From Streptococcus hyointestinalis (lineage in GTDB: Bacteria; Bacillota; Bacilli; Lactobacillales; Streptococcaceae): a stretch of 64,000 nt of DNA. Within the stretch, counting starts at the first letter, position 1. Every line of letters starts with the position of its first letter. Shown here in pieces: positions 24,776 to 32,631 of the stretch. The notes under the pieces were generated by a model. It ran no database searches, was not told the DNA's origin, and saw only the letters and a program-made list of their open reading frames with translations. A program made the translations under genes and the position numbers. The DNA lies in assembly GCF_900459405.1 (NCBI RefSeq), contig NZ_UHFN01000007.1:620001-684000 (forward strand). Direction: 5' to 3'.

Positions 24776-26204
24776 GGCAGCTATTGCCTGGATGTCAGCA
24801 CGAGTGGGCAAGGTTGCCTACTCCATGGACTACCGAAATGGTCCAGGGTCTTACGATTGCTCTAGCTCTGTCTACTACGCTCTGATGAGCGCAGGAGCTA
24901 TCTCAGCAGGTTGGGCGGTCAATACTGAATATGAGCATGATTGGCTCATCAAGAATGGCTACAAGTTGATTGCTGAAAATACTGATTGGGATGCCAAGCG
25001 TGGGGATATTTTTATCTGGGGCCGTCGTGGACAGTCTAGCGGTGCTGGTGGTCATACTGGTATTTTTGTAGATCCAGATAATATCATCCACTGTAACTAT
25101 GCCAACAACAGCATTACCATCAACAACTACAATCAAACAGCGGCAGCTAGTGGTTGGATGTATTGCTATGTTTACCGCTTGGCTAATCAACCCACAACTA
25201 GCCCGTCAGGAAAAACTCTTGATACATTGGTTAAAGAGACTCTTGCTGGAAAATACGGAAACGGAGATCAGCGGAAAGCAGCTCTTGGTAATCAATATGA
25301 GGCTGTCATGGCAGTCATCAATGGCAAAGCTACGGCACCTAAAAAGACTGTTGACCAACTGGCTCAAGAAGTGATCCAGGGGAAACATGGCAACGGTGAA
25401 GACCGTAAAAAATCCCTTGGTCCTGACTATGACGCAGTCCAAAAACGTGTAACTGAAATCCTGAAAGGTAGCACATCAGGAAATACCCCCAAAACGCCCT
25501 CAGACGCTCCAAAAAGTGAGGTGGTAAATTCCACCACCGAACCTAAGACAGAGGAAACTGGGGCAACTGGTAAAGCGACAGATACCAAAATCACTAAAGA
25601 AGATGGTGACTTGTCCTTTAACGGTGCAATCCTGAAAAAATCTGTCCTTGATGTTATCCTTGCTAAGTGTAAGGAACACAATATCCTACCTAGCTACGCT
25701 ATTACCGTTCTACACTTTGAGGGGCTTTGGGGTACCTCAGCCGTAGGTAAGGCAGATAACAACTGGGGAGGCATGACATGGACTGGCAAAGGAGAGCGTC
25801 CAAGTGGTGTGACTGTCACCCAAGGAACAGCAAGACCAGCTAATGAGGGTGGACATTATATGCACTATGCCTCTGTAGATGACTTTCTTACAGATTGGTT
25901 CTACCTGCTACGCTCAGGAGGTAGCTACAAGGTTTCAGGAGCCAAAACCTTTAGCGAGGCTATCAAAGGCATGTTTAAGACAGGCGGTGCAGTCTATGAC
26001 TACGCTGCTACAGGCTATGATAATTACCTAGTGGGTATGTCAAGCCGTCTGAAAGCCATTGAGACAGAAAATGGGTCACTATCCAAGTATGATGTTGCAA
26101 CCGTCGAGGATGTCGGTAGCAAAGATAAGATTGAGGTCAACATTGATGGGATTGAAATTTCTATCAATGGTGTAACCTATACCATTTCAAAAAAACCAGT
26201 TTAG
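24759..26204 (+). CDS. Bifunctional endolysin, lambda-Sa2 type
   Basis: The protein has 481 residues, with ATG 24759 (MAVNIEAAIAWM) chosen by similarity to known lysins. The domains, in order, are as follows. First, an Amidase_5/NlpC-type endopeptidase with the catalytic Cys in SYDCSSS (Cys34) and His in GGHTG. Second, two Cpl-7 (CW_7) repeats at about 150-190 and 195-235 (YGNGDQRKAALG, HGNGEDRKKSLG). Third, an acidic linker. Fourth, a glucosaminidase domain (LHFEGLWGTSAVGKADNNWGG). I recall the same order in the S. agalactiae prophage lambda-Sa2 lysin, which cuts D-Gln-Lys and glucosaminide bonds. Confidence 0.93.
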   Translation: MAVNIEAAIAWMSARVGKVAYSMDYRNGPGSYDCSSSVYYALMSAGAISAGWAVNTEYEHDWLIKNGYKLIAENTDWDAKRGDIFIWGRRGQSSGAGGHTGIFVDPDNIIHCNYANNSITINNYNQTAAASGWMYCYVYRLANQPTTSPSGKTLDTLVKETLAGKYGNGDQRKAALGNQYEAVMAVINGKATAPKKTVDQLAQEVIQGKHGNGEDRKKSLGPDYDAVQKRVTEILKGSTSGNTPKTPSDAPKSEVVNSTTEPKTEETGATGKATDTKITKEDGDLSFNGAILKKSVLDVILAKCKEHNILPSYAITVLHFEGLWGTSAVGKADNNWGGMTWTGKGERPSGVTVTQGTARPANEGGHYMHYASVDDFLTDWFYLLRSGGSYKVSGAKTFSEAIKGMFKTGGAVYDYAATGYDNYLVGMSSRLKAIETENGSLSKYDVATVEDVGSKDKIEVNIDGIEISINGVTYTISKKPV

Positions 26205-26237
26205 AAAGGATATACTCCTTTTAGTATAAGACGCATT

Positions 26238-26268
26238 AAGCCCTTAGGAAAAATCCTAGGGCTTTTTT
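26238..26268 (+). terminator. Intrinsic terminator after endolysin
   Basis: AAGCCC-T-TAGGA-AAAA-TCCTA-GGGCTT forms a stem with one bulged T and is followed by TTTTTT. It ends the lysis transcript. Confidence 0.88.
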
Positions 26269-26316
26269 GCATTTTCTGGGAGTCTTTACGAATATTTAGG
26301 TAAGGAGGAAATAGAC

Positions 26317-26655
26317 ATGACAAAAATCAAACGTATCAAACTTGACCTATGGGGCAATGCTATTGACCTGCTGAATGCTGCAGAGGGCGCAGGCTGGGAA
26401 GTCCACCGCATGCCGACGGATGCTAATCCAAAAGCTGGGGCTATCTTTGTCATGGCTGTGGCAAGTCATCCATACGGTCATACTGGCGTGGTGATTGAGG
26501 ATAGCGATGGTTACACTATGAAAACCATCGAGCAAAACATTGATGGTAACTGGAACGCTCTTGAGGTTGGCGGTTCTGGTAAGCGTAACTATATGGCAAT
26601 CGGTCAAACCGACGAGGCAGGCAACCGTATCAGCCTCTGGGGTACTGTGGAGTAA
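26317..26655 (+). CDS. Truncated CHAP-domain lysin remnant
   Basis: The protein has 112 residues after AAGGAGGAAATAG. From residue 9 it reads LDLWGNAIDLLNAAEGAGW, then PKAGAIFVMAVASHPYGHTG, with the CHAP-domain histidine. The N-terminal part that should carry the catalytic Cys (normally about 30 residues before LWGNA) is missing. A short MTKIKRIK leader takes its place. It should therefore be inactive as an amidase, although it retains start signals. It is probably the leftover of a second endolysin type. Confidence 0.72.
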   Translation: MTKIKRIKLDLWGNAIDLLNAAEGAGWEVHRMPTDANPKAGAIFVMAVASHPYGHTGVVIEDSDGYTMKTIEQNIDGNWNALEVGGSGKRNYMAIGQTDEAGNRISLWGTVE

Positions 26656-26667
26656 GCTAGATACAAA

Positions 26668-26697
26668 AACACTCTAAAATAAATTAGAGTGTTTTTT
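26668..26697 (+). terminator. Terminator at the right end of the prophage
   Basis: AACACTCTAA and TTAGAGTGTT form a perfect 10-bp stem with a 6-base loop followed by TTTT. Confidence 0.9.
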
Positions 26698-26811
26698 TGA
26701 TAGTGTTAGAAATGATAGTAAAAGTATGGTATTATTGATGTGTAACAAAAAAAGACCTTGTCCAGATTAGGTCGTGGATTTGTCGTGGATGAGGTTTTAT
26801 AAACCTTGCTA

Positions 26812-26840
26812 TTACAATATTTGGAAATTTACGGTATAAT
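26812..26840 (+). promoter_or_regulatory. Promoter of glycosyltransferase operon, predicted near-leaderless
   Basis: TTACAA (26812-26817), a 17-base spacer and a perfect TATAAT (26835-26840). The expected start is near 26847, only about 3 bases before ATG 26850. No Shine-Dalgarno sequence is visible. Confidence 0.7.
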
Positions 26841-26849
26841 AGTGACATT

Positions 26850-27887
26850 ATGACAAAAGAAAAAATCAAAGTCAATATGCTAAGCTCAAGTGAAACTGTT
26901 CCTGGACAAGGTGTTTCAGGGGCTTATCGTGAGCTAATGCGCCTTTTAAAACGAGATGCTAGAGAGGCTATTGACCTTACCGAAAATAAACGTATCAAAG
27001 CTGACATTACGCATTATCACACGATTGATATTCCTTTTTATCTGTCGACTTTTCGCAAAAAACGTGTCGGGCGTCGGATTGGCTATGTGCACTTTTTGCC
27101 AGACACCTTGCAAGGAAGCCTTCGTATTCCTAGGATTGTACAGCCTATTGTGGCAAAGTACGTGACCAGTTTTTACAACCGCATGGACCACTTGGTCGTT
27201 GTCAATCCTAGCTTTATCGAAGACTTGGTTGCTTTTGGAATTGACCGTGATAAGATTACTTACATCCCAAATTTTGTCAACTCAGAAAAATGGTTTAAGC
27301 CAAGTGCTGAGGATAAGAGTGCGGTGCGCAAGCGCTATGGTTGGAAAGACGAGGATTTTGTCGTTCTTGGTGCTGGACAAATCCAAAAACGCAAAGGTAT
27401 CGACGATTTCGTCACACTTGCCAAAACCAATCCTGACATTCAGTTTGTCTGGGCGGGTGGTTTTTCATTTGGTGGGATGACAGATGGTTATGACGCCTAC
27501 AAAAAGCTCATGAAAAATCCACCAGCTAACCTGACCTTTACAGGTATTGTGGACGCTGATGAAATGCGACAACTCTACGGAGCTTGCGATTTGTTTTTAC
27601 TACCAAGCTTTAATGAGCTCTTTCCAATGACCATTCTTGAAGCTGCAGCGTGTGGAGCACCGATTATGCTGAGAGACTTGGAGCTTTACCGTATCATCTT
27701 AGAGGGAATGTACTTGCCAGCTAGTGACGTCTCAAAAATGAGCGAGGCGATTAGGCACTTGCGTACACATCCAACAGAGCTTAACCACCTCCAAAGTCAA
27801 TCCGAAAAAATTTCAGAGACATACTCAGAGGAGCGTTTGCTTGAGACTTGGCTTGACTTTTACCGCCAGCAGGCAGACCTCAAATAA
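26850..27887 (+). CDS. Glycolipid glycosyltransferase, second sugar (CpoA/IagA-like)
   Basis: The 345-residue GT4-family protein begins MTKEKIKVNMLSSSETV. It has a GQGVSGAYRELMRLL donor/acceptor loop, AGQIQKRKGIDDF, and a C-terminal EAAACGAP with the Glu of the retaining EX7E motif (PSFNELFPMTILE). Order and sequence style match pneumococcal Spr0981 (CpoA) and GBS IagA. Those enzymes add the second sugar to monoglucosyl-diacylglycerol, making the lipid anchor of lipoteichoic acid. It acts at the inner membrane face. It forms an operon with the next gene. The prophage ends just upstream. Confidence 0.82.
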   Translation: MTKEKIKVNMLSSSETVPGQGVSGAYRELMRLLKRDAREAIDLTENKRIKADITHYHTIDIPFYLSTFRKKRVGRRIGYVHFLPDTLQGSLRIPRIVQPIVAKYVTSFYNRMDHLVVVNPSFIEDLVAFGIDRDKITYIPNFVNSEKWFKPSAEDKSAVRKRYGWKDEDFVVLGAGQIQKRKGIDDFVTLAKTNPDIQFVWAGGFSFGGMTDGYDAYKKLMKNPPANLTFTGIVDADEMRQLYGACDLFLLPSFNELFPMTILEAAACGAPIMLRDLELYRIILEGMYLPASDVSKMSEAIRHLRTHPTELNHLQSQSEKISETYSEERLLETWLDFYRQQADLK

Positions 27888-27902
27888 CTAAGGAGGGGTA
27901 GT

Positions 27903-29225
27903 ATGCGTATTGGATTATTTACAGATACTTACTTTCCGCAGGTGTCTGGTGTTGCGACAAGTATAAGGACACTAAAGGAAGAACTTGAAAAACATGGACA
28001 CGATGTCTATATCTTTACCACAACGGACCCAGAGGTCAAGCGTTATGAAGACCCGACCATTATTAGGTTGCCTAGTGTGCCTTTTATCTCCTTTACAGAC
28101 CGCCGTGTCGTCTATCGTGGCTTGATTTCTTCTTACAAGATAGCAAAAGCTTATAAGCTGGATATTATCCACACGCAGACAGAGTTTAGCCTTGGGCTTT
28201 TGGGAAAATGGATTGCTAGTGGTCTGCACATTCCGGTTGTTCATACCTACCATACCCAGTATGAGGACTATGTGGGCTATATTGCCAAAGGGCGCTTGAT
28301 AAAGCCAAGCATGGTCAAGTATATCATCCGAGGCTATCTCAGCGACCTTGATGGGGTGATTTGCCCGTCTCGTATCGTGCTCAATCTGTTAGAGGGCTAT
28401 CATGTCAAGATTCCAAAGCGTGTCATTCCGACAGGTATCCCTATTGAGGAGTATGTGCGTGAGGACATCACAGAAGAAGACAGAGAAGAGCTGCGCCATG
28501 AACTTGGGATTGCACCAGATGAGACCATGCTGATGAGTTTATCCCGTGTCTCATCTGAAAAAAATATCCAAGCTATCTTCAAGAGCTTGCCTAATGTCTT
28601 GGCGCAAAATCCTAAGGTCAAGCTAGTGGTCGTTGGAGATGGTCCTTATCTTAAGACCTTAAAAGAGTTGGCTCGTCACTTGAAGTTAGACCATGCTATT
28701 ATCTTTACAGGGATGGTGCCCCATCAAAAAGTAGCTTATTATTACAAGGCATGTGACTTTTTCATCTCAGCGTCAACAAGTGAAACACAGGGCTTGACTT
28801 ATATCGAGAGTCTAGCCAGCCACCGCCCTATCATCGCTCAGTCCAATCCTTACCTAGACGATGTCATTGACCACAAGATGTTTGGAACACTCTATAAAAA
28901 AGAGTCAGATCTCGCTGCAGGTATCTTAGATGCTATCGAAAATACACCTGAGATGACCGAGGCTCGCTATCAGAAGAAACTATACGAGATTTCAGCGCAG
29001 CATTTTGCCCGCTCAGTTTACAGTTTTTACCTCGATGTCCTCATTTCTCAGGAAAATAAAAAACGCCGTAAACTCTCCATGGCGATGAAGAAAAATGGAC
29101 CAAAGGTGAGTAAGACGTCTTATAAACTGCCTAAGCAAGTGCTAAAAATCACTGGTACAACCTCTAAAAAGGTCATGCGAGCGCCTAAGCGGATGATTAT
29201 GTCCATCAAAGATTTTCTAGATTAA
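27903..29225 (+). CDS. Monoglucosyl-diacylglycerol synthase-like glycosyltransferase
   Basis: The 440-residue GT4 enzyme begins MRIGLFTDTYFPQVSGVATS with the typical Gly-rich loop, HTYHTQYEDY, VVVGDGPY and the catalytic-type ASTSETQGLTYIE segment. The last 45 residues are very basic (KKRRKLSMAMKKNG), suiting electrostatic binding to acidic lipid. It resembles pneumococcal Spr0982, which puts the first glucose on diacylglycerol. It lies 15 bases after the partner gene with AAGGAGGGG as its site. Together they make the glycolipid anchor. Confidence 0.85.
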   Translation: MRIGLFTDTYFPQVSGVATSIRTLKEELEKHGHDVYIFTTTDPEVKRYEDPTIIRLPSVPFISFTDRRVVYRGLISSYKIAKAYKLDIIHTQTEFSLGLLGKWIASGLHIPVVHTYHTQYEDYVGYIAKGRLIKPSMVKYIIRGYLSDLDGVICPSRIVLNLLEGYHVKIPKRVIPTGIPIEEYVREDITEEDREELRHELGIAPDETMLMSLSRVSSEKNIQAIFKSLPNVLAQNPKVKLVVVGDGPYLKTLKELARHLKLDHAIIFTGMVPHQKVAYYYKACDFFISASTSETQGLTYIESLASHRPIIAQSNPYLDDVIDHKMFGTLYKKESDLAAGILDAIENTPEMTEARYQKKLYEISAQHFARSVYSFYLDVLISQENKKRRKLSMAMKKNGPKVSKTSYKLPKQVLKITGTTSKKVMRAPKRMIMSIKDFLD

Positions 29226-29230
29226 AAAAG

Positions 29231-29256
29231 CCTTCTCGGTAAACGAGAAGGTTTTT
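29231..29256. terminator. Bidirectional terminator between convergent genes
   Basis: CCTTCTCG-GTAAA-CGAGAAGG with TTTTT after it and AAAAAA before it. It serves the glycosyltransferase operon and the minus-strand lipoprotein gene. Confidence 0.9.
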
Positions 29257-29260
29257 AGGA

Positions 29261-30274
29261 TTAGTTAGAAGAGCTAGATGTTGCTTGGTTAATCATGTCG
29301 TTAAACTGTTGCAACTGCTCTGCGGTCATGTGCGTCTTGTCATCTGCAAAGGCGCTGTCTAGCTGTTCTTTTGTAAAATCACCAGCGTTTTCTTTGACGT
29401 AGTTGTAGAGTTCTTCAAATTGCGATTGGCTGTATTTGTAGTGGGTCTCCATCAGGCTTGTGAGCTGTGTTGTGGATAGAACAGAGCTTGCTTCAGGGGC
29501 TTGTGGAGAAGTGTAGTCTACATCTTTAACTGTCATTTTGGCATTGAGTGATGAGATACCCAGCGTCTTACTGTTTTTAAAGACAAGAGAAGCGGTTGCC
29601 GTTTGCTTGCCATTTTTGTCAATGCTGATACGCAGGCTTGATTTGTTTGAGAGAAGCGAGCTGAGTGATAGATTGTCGCTAGCCTTGCTGTTGCTTGACT
29701 TGATAGCGTCATTGAGGAAGCTCGAGAGTGTTTTGACCGTCAAGGTCAAGATAGCATTGTCCTTAGAAGTGCTAAAGTCATCATCACTAAGCGTCTTGAG
29801 CCAAGAAACGTCTGTCAGACTAGTGTAGTCGTCAAACTTGAACTTGTTATCTGAGATGTCAGAAGCATTGATGTACTTGCCTGTAAAGTCTCCGCCTTCA
29901 AAGGAAATCTGTGAAGATTGATTGAGATTTTGCAGTTGCATGAGAGCATCAAGGTTCATATAAAGATTGTTCCCGATAGCGATAAACTCATAGCTAGGCA
30001 GTTTTGAGTCAAGCTGAGCTAGATCGATTTTGACGCTTGCTTTTTTCCCTTTTGGTGAAATGTTTACTGTGGTTGTAAAGGATTTGTTGTTGAGATTTTT
30101 CAGCGAGCTATCGTCTGTTTTGATGTCAGAGATAGTCGTTGTAATCTGATAAGCATGGTTTTTAGTCGTTGTGTTTTCTTCGACACGACTGATAAAGGAG
30201 TCTTTAGCGCTCTTGCCACAAGCAACTAGTAAAACCAGCAGTGGCAAAAGAAGAAGTAGTTTTGTTTTTTTCAT
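29261..30274 (-). CDS. Surface lipoprotein of unknown function (337 aa)
   Basis: A signal peptide KLLLLLPLLVLLVACGKS carries a lipobox (LVAC), so the protein is expected to be a diacylglyceryl-anchored lipoprotein with Cys19 as the first mature residue. The mature part is rich in Ser, Thr, Asp and Lys, with many short beta-like repeats (SSLKNLNNKSFTTTVNIS). The style is LolA/DUF6612-like, which I cannot confirm. The C-terminus is Gln-rich. Function unknown; it is probably exposed at the membrane-wall interface. Confidence 0.75.
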   Translation of the reverse strand: MKKTKLLLLLPLLVLLVACGKSAKDSFISRVEENTTTKNHAYQITTTISDIKTDDSSLKNLNNKSFTTTVNISPKGKKASVKIDLAQLDSKLPSYEFIAIGNNLYMNLDALMQLQNLNQSSQISFEGGDFTGKYINASDISDNKFKFDDYTSLTDVSWLKTLSDDDFSTSKDNAILTLTVKTLSSFLNDAIKSSNSKASDNLSLSSLLSNKSSLRISIDKNGKQTATASLVFKNSKTLGISSLNAKMTVKDVDYTSPQAPEASSVLSTTQLTSLMETHYKYSQSQFEELYNYVKENAGDFTKEQLDSAFADDKTHMTAEQLQQFNDMINQATSSSSN

Positions 30275-30307
30275 TTAGTGTATCCTCGTTTGGCGATTGT
30301 ACGCAGT

Positions 30308-30859
30308 TTATTCTTCTAGATTTTGGAGCGTTTGAAATTGACCGTTTTTAATCGCCTTGTAACCTTGCTCTTTAAGCGTTTTGGCACTGAGTTTGTAGCT
30401 GATATAGGCTATTTTTTTGTTTTGGCTGTTGCCATCCGTTTGAGACCCTTGTAGCGCTAGCACCTCGTTTGGGTCGGCTTTTTTGTAGTTAATAGAGACC
30501 GTCTCAAGAACGTAATTTCCTTTGAATTCAAGTGTTTCTTTGACGCCTTTGACACCGTTGTAGGAGTCTTGGACCTTTTTGAGTTTAGCCTTGATAGTGT
30601 CTAGATTATCTGTTTTGGCGCTTTTTTTGAGCGCAGCATAGGTGATACGGTTTTCAGCCGTTTGCTTGGTCACCTTATCACTGTCTTTTGCCATATAGTA
30701 GGTAATCCGCAAATCAGTGCCCTTTTTTTGGCTAAAGAGCTGAAACTCTTTTTTGACTGTCGTGCTGGCAAAGGCGCTAGGTGCGCTAACAAGCGTAGTC
30801 GCAACGAGTAGCAGACTCATAAAGAGCAAGGTTGTGATTTTTTTAGGCGTTAATGTCAT
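30308..30859 (-). CDS. Exported DUF1307/YehR-like protein
   Basis: The protein has 183 residues. A signal peptide ends near SAPSAFASTT, with an Ala-Phe-Ala type cleavage and no lipobox Cys. The mature region has ETLEFKGNYVLETVSINYK and SAKTLKEQGYKAIKNGQF, which match the YehR/DUF1307 pattern as I know it, though those are usually lipoproteins. Function unknown. It lies upstream of the lipoprotein gene on the same strand, and they may be cotranscribed. Confidence 0.7.
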   Translation of the reverse strand: MTLTPKKITTLLFMSLLLVATTLVSAPSAFASTTVKKEFQLFSQKKGTDLRITYYMAKDSDKVTKQTAENRITYAALKKSAKTDNLDTIKAKLKKVQDSYNGVKGVKETLEFKGNYVLETVSINYKKADPNEVLALQGSQTDGNSQNKKIAYISYKLSAKTLKEQGYKAIKNGQFQTLQNLEE

Positions 30860-30938
30860 TTTGACGCTTCCTTTCTAGTTTACCATAAAGCGAGTCCTTA
30901 ATCTAGTGAAATTTGAAAATAACCTAAAACTTTTGCAT

Positions 30939-30973
30939 TAAAAAAGAGTGGAGGACAAAAAGCCCTCTCGCTC
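30939..30973 (-). terminator. Terminator of acetoin reductase gene
   Basis: GAGTG-GAGG pairs with CCTC-T-CGCTC (one bulge). On the minus strand the hairpin is followed by CTTTTTTAA, directly after the reductase gene. Confidence 0.7.
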
Positions 30974-30982
30974 TGTATAGGT

Positions 30983-31747
30983 TTAGTGGAATTGCATACC
31001 ACCATCGACAATAAGTGTTTGTCCTGTGATGTAGTCAGAGTCTTTTCCTGCTAGGAAACTAACGGCATTGGCAACGTCCTCAGGCTTAGACAGACGTTTT
31101 AGGGCGATGCCTTTAGCAAAGGTTTGCATACCCCACTCGTCATCCTTACCAGCATTTTTGCCGACTTGGTGGGCAATGTCAAACATCATCGGAGTCTTAA
31201 CGATACCAGGAGCGTAAGCATTGACCGTGATACCCTCATCGGCAAGGTCACGAGCAAGAGTTTGCGTAATCCCACGGATGGCAAACTTAGAAGAGCCATA
31301 GACGGTTAGGTTTGGGTTCCCAACGACACCAGCTTGTGAGGTGGCATTGATGATCTTTCCACCGTGTCCTAGCACTTTAAAGTGTTTGTGCGCAGCCTGT
31401 GCTCCCCAGATGGTACCTCCGACATTGATGTCAAAGACATTCTGGAATTGCTCTTCTGTGATGGTATCAAGCGGTGTTGTCGGTGCGACACCGGCATTAT
31501 TGATGACAACATGCAAGTCACCAAATGCTTCAACCACCTTGTCAAAAGCAGCGAAAACCTCGTCACGCTTGGCGACATTTGCCACAACGGCAATGGTGTC
31601 CTCGCTTGAGATAGCGTCCACAGCTTTTTGCGCTGTTTCGGCATTATAATCTAAAATCCCAACTTTAAAGCCATCTTCATGTAAACGCTTAGCAATGGCA
31701 AAGCCAATCCCTTGACCTGCTCCTGTTACAATAGCCACTTTAGTCAT
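30983..31747 (-). CDS. butA: (S)-acetoin-forming diacetyl reductase / butanediol dehydrogenase
   Basis: The 254-residue short-chain dehydrogenase has the cofactor motif TGAGQGIG (residues 8-15), NNAG (around 86) and the catalytic Tyr-Lys in VYGSSK (Tyr about 152). The C-terminus [12 protein letters not shown] is typical of acetoin reductases. It interconverts diacetyl, acetoin and 2,3-butanediol with NADH and helps balance redox during overflow metabolism. Its promoter is near consensus with a CcpA-like site just upstream, suggesting activation by glucose. Confidence 0.87.
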   Translation of the reverse strand: MTKVAIVTGAGQGIGFAIAKRLHEDGFKVGILDYNAETAQKAVDAISSEDTIAVVANVAKRDEVFAAFDKVVEAFGDLHVVINNAGVAPTTPLDTITEEQFQNVFDINVGGTIWGAQAAHKHFKVLGHGGKIINATSQAGVVGNPNLTVYGSSKFAIRGITQTLARDLADEGITVNAYAPGIVKTPMMFDIAHQVGKNAGKDDEWGMQTFAKGIALKRLSKPEDVANAVSFLAGKDSDYITGQTLIVDGGMQFH

Positions 31748-31814
31748 AATGTATTCTCCTTTTCATAACATAGACCATTAGAAAATTCTAATATAAGTGA
31801 TTTCTTTCACGTTC

Positions 31815-31843
31815 AGTATAGTCTTTTTAGTCAGAAATGTCAA
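31815..31843 (-). promoter_or_regulatory. Promoter of acetoin reductase gene
   Basis: On the minus strand, TTGACA (31838-31843), 17 bases, then TATACT (31815-31820). The start would be near 31808, 60 bases before the ATG. Confidence 0.85.
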
Positions 31844-31850
31844 TGAAAAA

Positions 31851-31864
31851 AGTAACCGTTTTCT
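31851..31864 (-). promoter_or_regulatory. CcpA cre-like site upstream of -35
   Basis: AGAAAACGGTTACT on the minus strand is about 12 of 14 to the cre consensus. It lies just upstream of the -35, an activating position for CcpA in overflow pathways. Confidence 0.5.
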
Positions 31865-31881
31865 AGTGAGCTATATAGGGC

Positions 31882-31909
31882 TTGAAAAAGTTTGATTTCG
31901 TGATATAAT
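31882..31909 (+). promoter_or_regulatory. Promoter of T-box / thrS unit
   Basis: TTGAAA (31882-31887), a 16-base spacer, TATAAT (31904-31909) with TG one base upstream (extended -10). Transcription should start near 31916. Confidence 0.75.
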
Positions 31910-31915
31910 GTTAGA

Positions 31916-32136
31916 GAAGACATGTCGGGTAGAAAACCTATCTTAAGAGCGAGCACTGGCTGGTGGAAAGGGTGCAGGATAGGCTTACTTGATACTCCTT
32001 CCAAGCTGTTATGAAAACATAATAGGGTAGTGCCTTATAGCTAGCAGAGGTCTTACACGGAGCTATTCTTTGTGTGGACAAATGAAGGTGGTATCACGTT
32101 GCGACGTCCTTTTTGAGCGTCGTATTTTCTTTTTTG
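31916..32136 (+). promoter_or_regulatory. T-box riboswitch, probably threonine-responsive
   Basis: Stem I is formed by CCTATC with GATAGG and an inner GCAC/GTGC around the apical CTGGCTGGTGG. The diagnostic T-box AAGGTGGTATCACG lies at 32085-32098. It is followed by a terminator, CGACG (32102-32106) with CGTCG (32118-32122), and a T-rich run to 32136. The UGGU bulge should pair with a tRNA ending ACCA. I infer tRNA-Thr because thrS is downstream. The specifier is probably ACT in the sequence just after GATAGG, but I could not settle the loop register. Confidence 0.85.
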
Positions 32137-32149
32137 ACTGAACAAGGAG

Positions 32150-32479
32150 ATGAAGTTGATAAGCATTTCACAAGAAACGATTGACCGTTGCCTAGCCATT
32201 CGTAAGGCATACAGAGAGTTGGAACTCAAGCACCACGACAAAGAGTGGTCCATTGATGAAGACCTCTTGGCTTTGACTAATGATATTGGCAACATGAACC
32301 GCCTGATTATGACCAAGCAGGGTCGTTACTATGATGAAACGCCCTATACCTTGGAGCATAAAATTGCTGAAAATATCTGGTGGTTGATTGAACTGGCTGA
32401 CCGCCTGGATATTGATATTCAAAAAGAAATGGAAACCTTTTTAACTCAAAAAGAAGAGTTATTAGGGATTAAAAAATAA
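32150..32479 (+). CDS. MazG-like pyrophosphohydrolase-fold protein
   Basis: The 109-residue helical protein starts at ATG 32150, after AAGGAG. The final helices HKIAENIWWLIELADRLDIDIQKEM match the MazG-like nucleotide pyrophosphohydrolase pattern. The usual first metal-binding ExxE is replaced by NDIGNMN, so catalytic activity is doubtful. It is the first gene behind the T-box, so its expression should follow tRNA charging together with thrS. Why a MazG-like protein is under amino-acid control is unclear. Confidence 0.7.
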   Translation: MKLISISQETIDRCLAIRKAYRELELKHHDKEWSIDEDLLALTNDIGNMNRLIMTKQGRYYDETPYTLEHKIAENIWWLIELADRLDIDIQKEMETFLTQKEELLGIKK

Positions 32480-32500
32480 ATAAAAAAATAGAAAGGACTA

Positions 32501-32583
32501 GGGCCTCCGTATTTGGTTGAACTGAATACGGGCTACGGACTGGGCAAAAAAGATAAACGAGAACTAGACGCTTGCGTCGTTCT
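32501..32583 (+). promoter_or_regulatory. Structured leader before thrS with alternative pairings
   Basis: A 10-bp hairpin (CCGTATTTGG 32507-32516 with CTGAATACGG 32522-32531) competes with TCCGTA (32506-32511) pairing to TACGGA (32534-32539). A second hairpin, AGAAC-TA-GACG/CGTC-GTTCT, spans 32560-32583. No ORF is evident. The class is unknown to me. It may regulate thrS or be a small mobile repeat. Confidence 0.5.
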
Positions 32584-32631
32584 GTTTCCTATTTTGTCTG
32601 TGTCCGTGTAACGCCCTTTATATCTTATATT

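Larger units (their letters stand above)
1..26750 (+). mobile_element. Prophage, right-hand portion (early to lysis genes)
   Basis: Nearly all genes read on the plus strand with short overlaps, in the order recombination, late regulator, packaging, head, tail, lysis. This is the order of temperate siphophages of streptococci. The integrase and repressor must lie left of the window. The right boundary is inferred to lie between the terminator at 26668-26697 and the chromosomal glycosyltransferase at 26850. I could not define the attachment core because the left end is absent. An SPP1-like portal and a PBSX-type terminase suggest headful packaging, which is an inference. Confidence 0.93.

Noticed and set aside
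1..26750. Integrase or attachment-site pair in the window
   Set aside because: No recombinase gene is present and the left prophage end is outside, so an att core cannot be proven here.
32572..32631. TTG start extending thrS by 20 residues
   Set aside because: The extension has no ribosome-binding site and covers a hairpin region. ThrS proteins begin at the MINITFPDG position.
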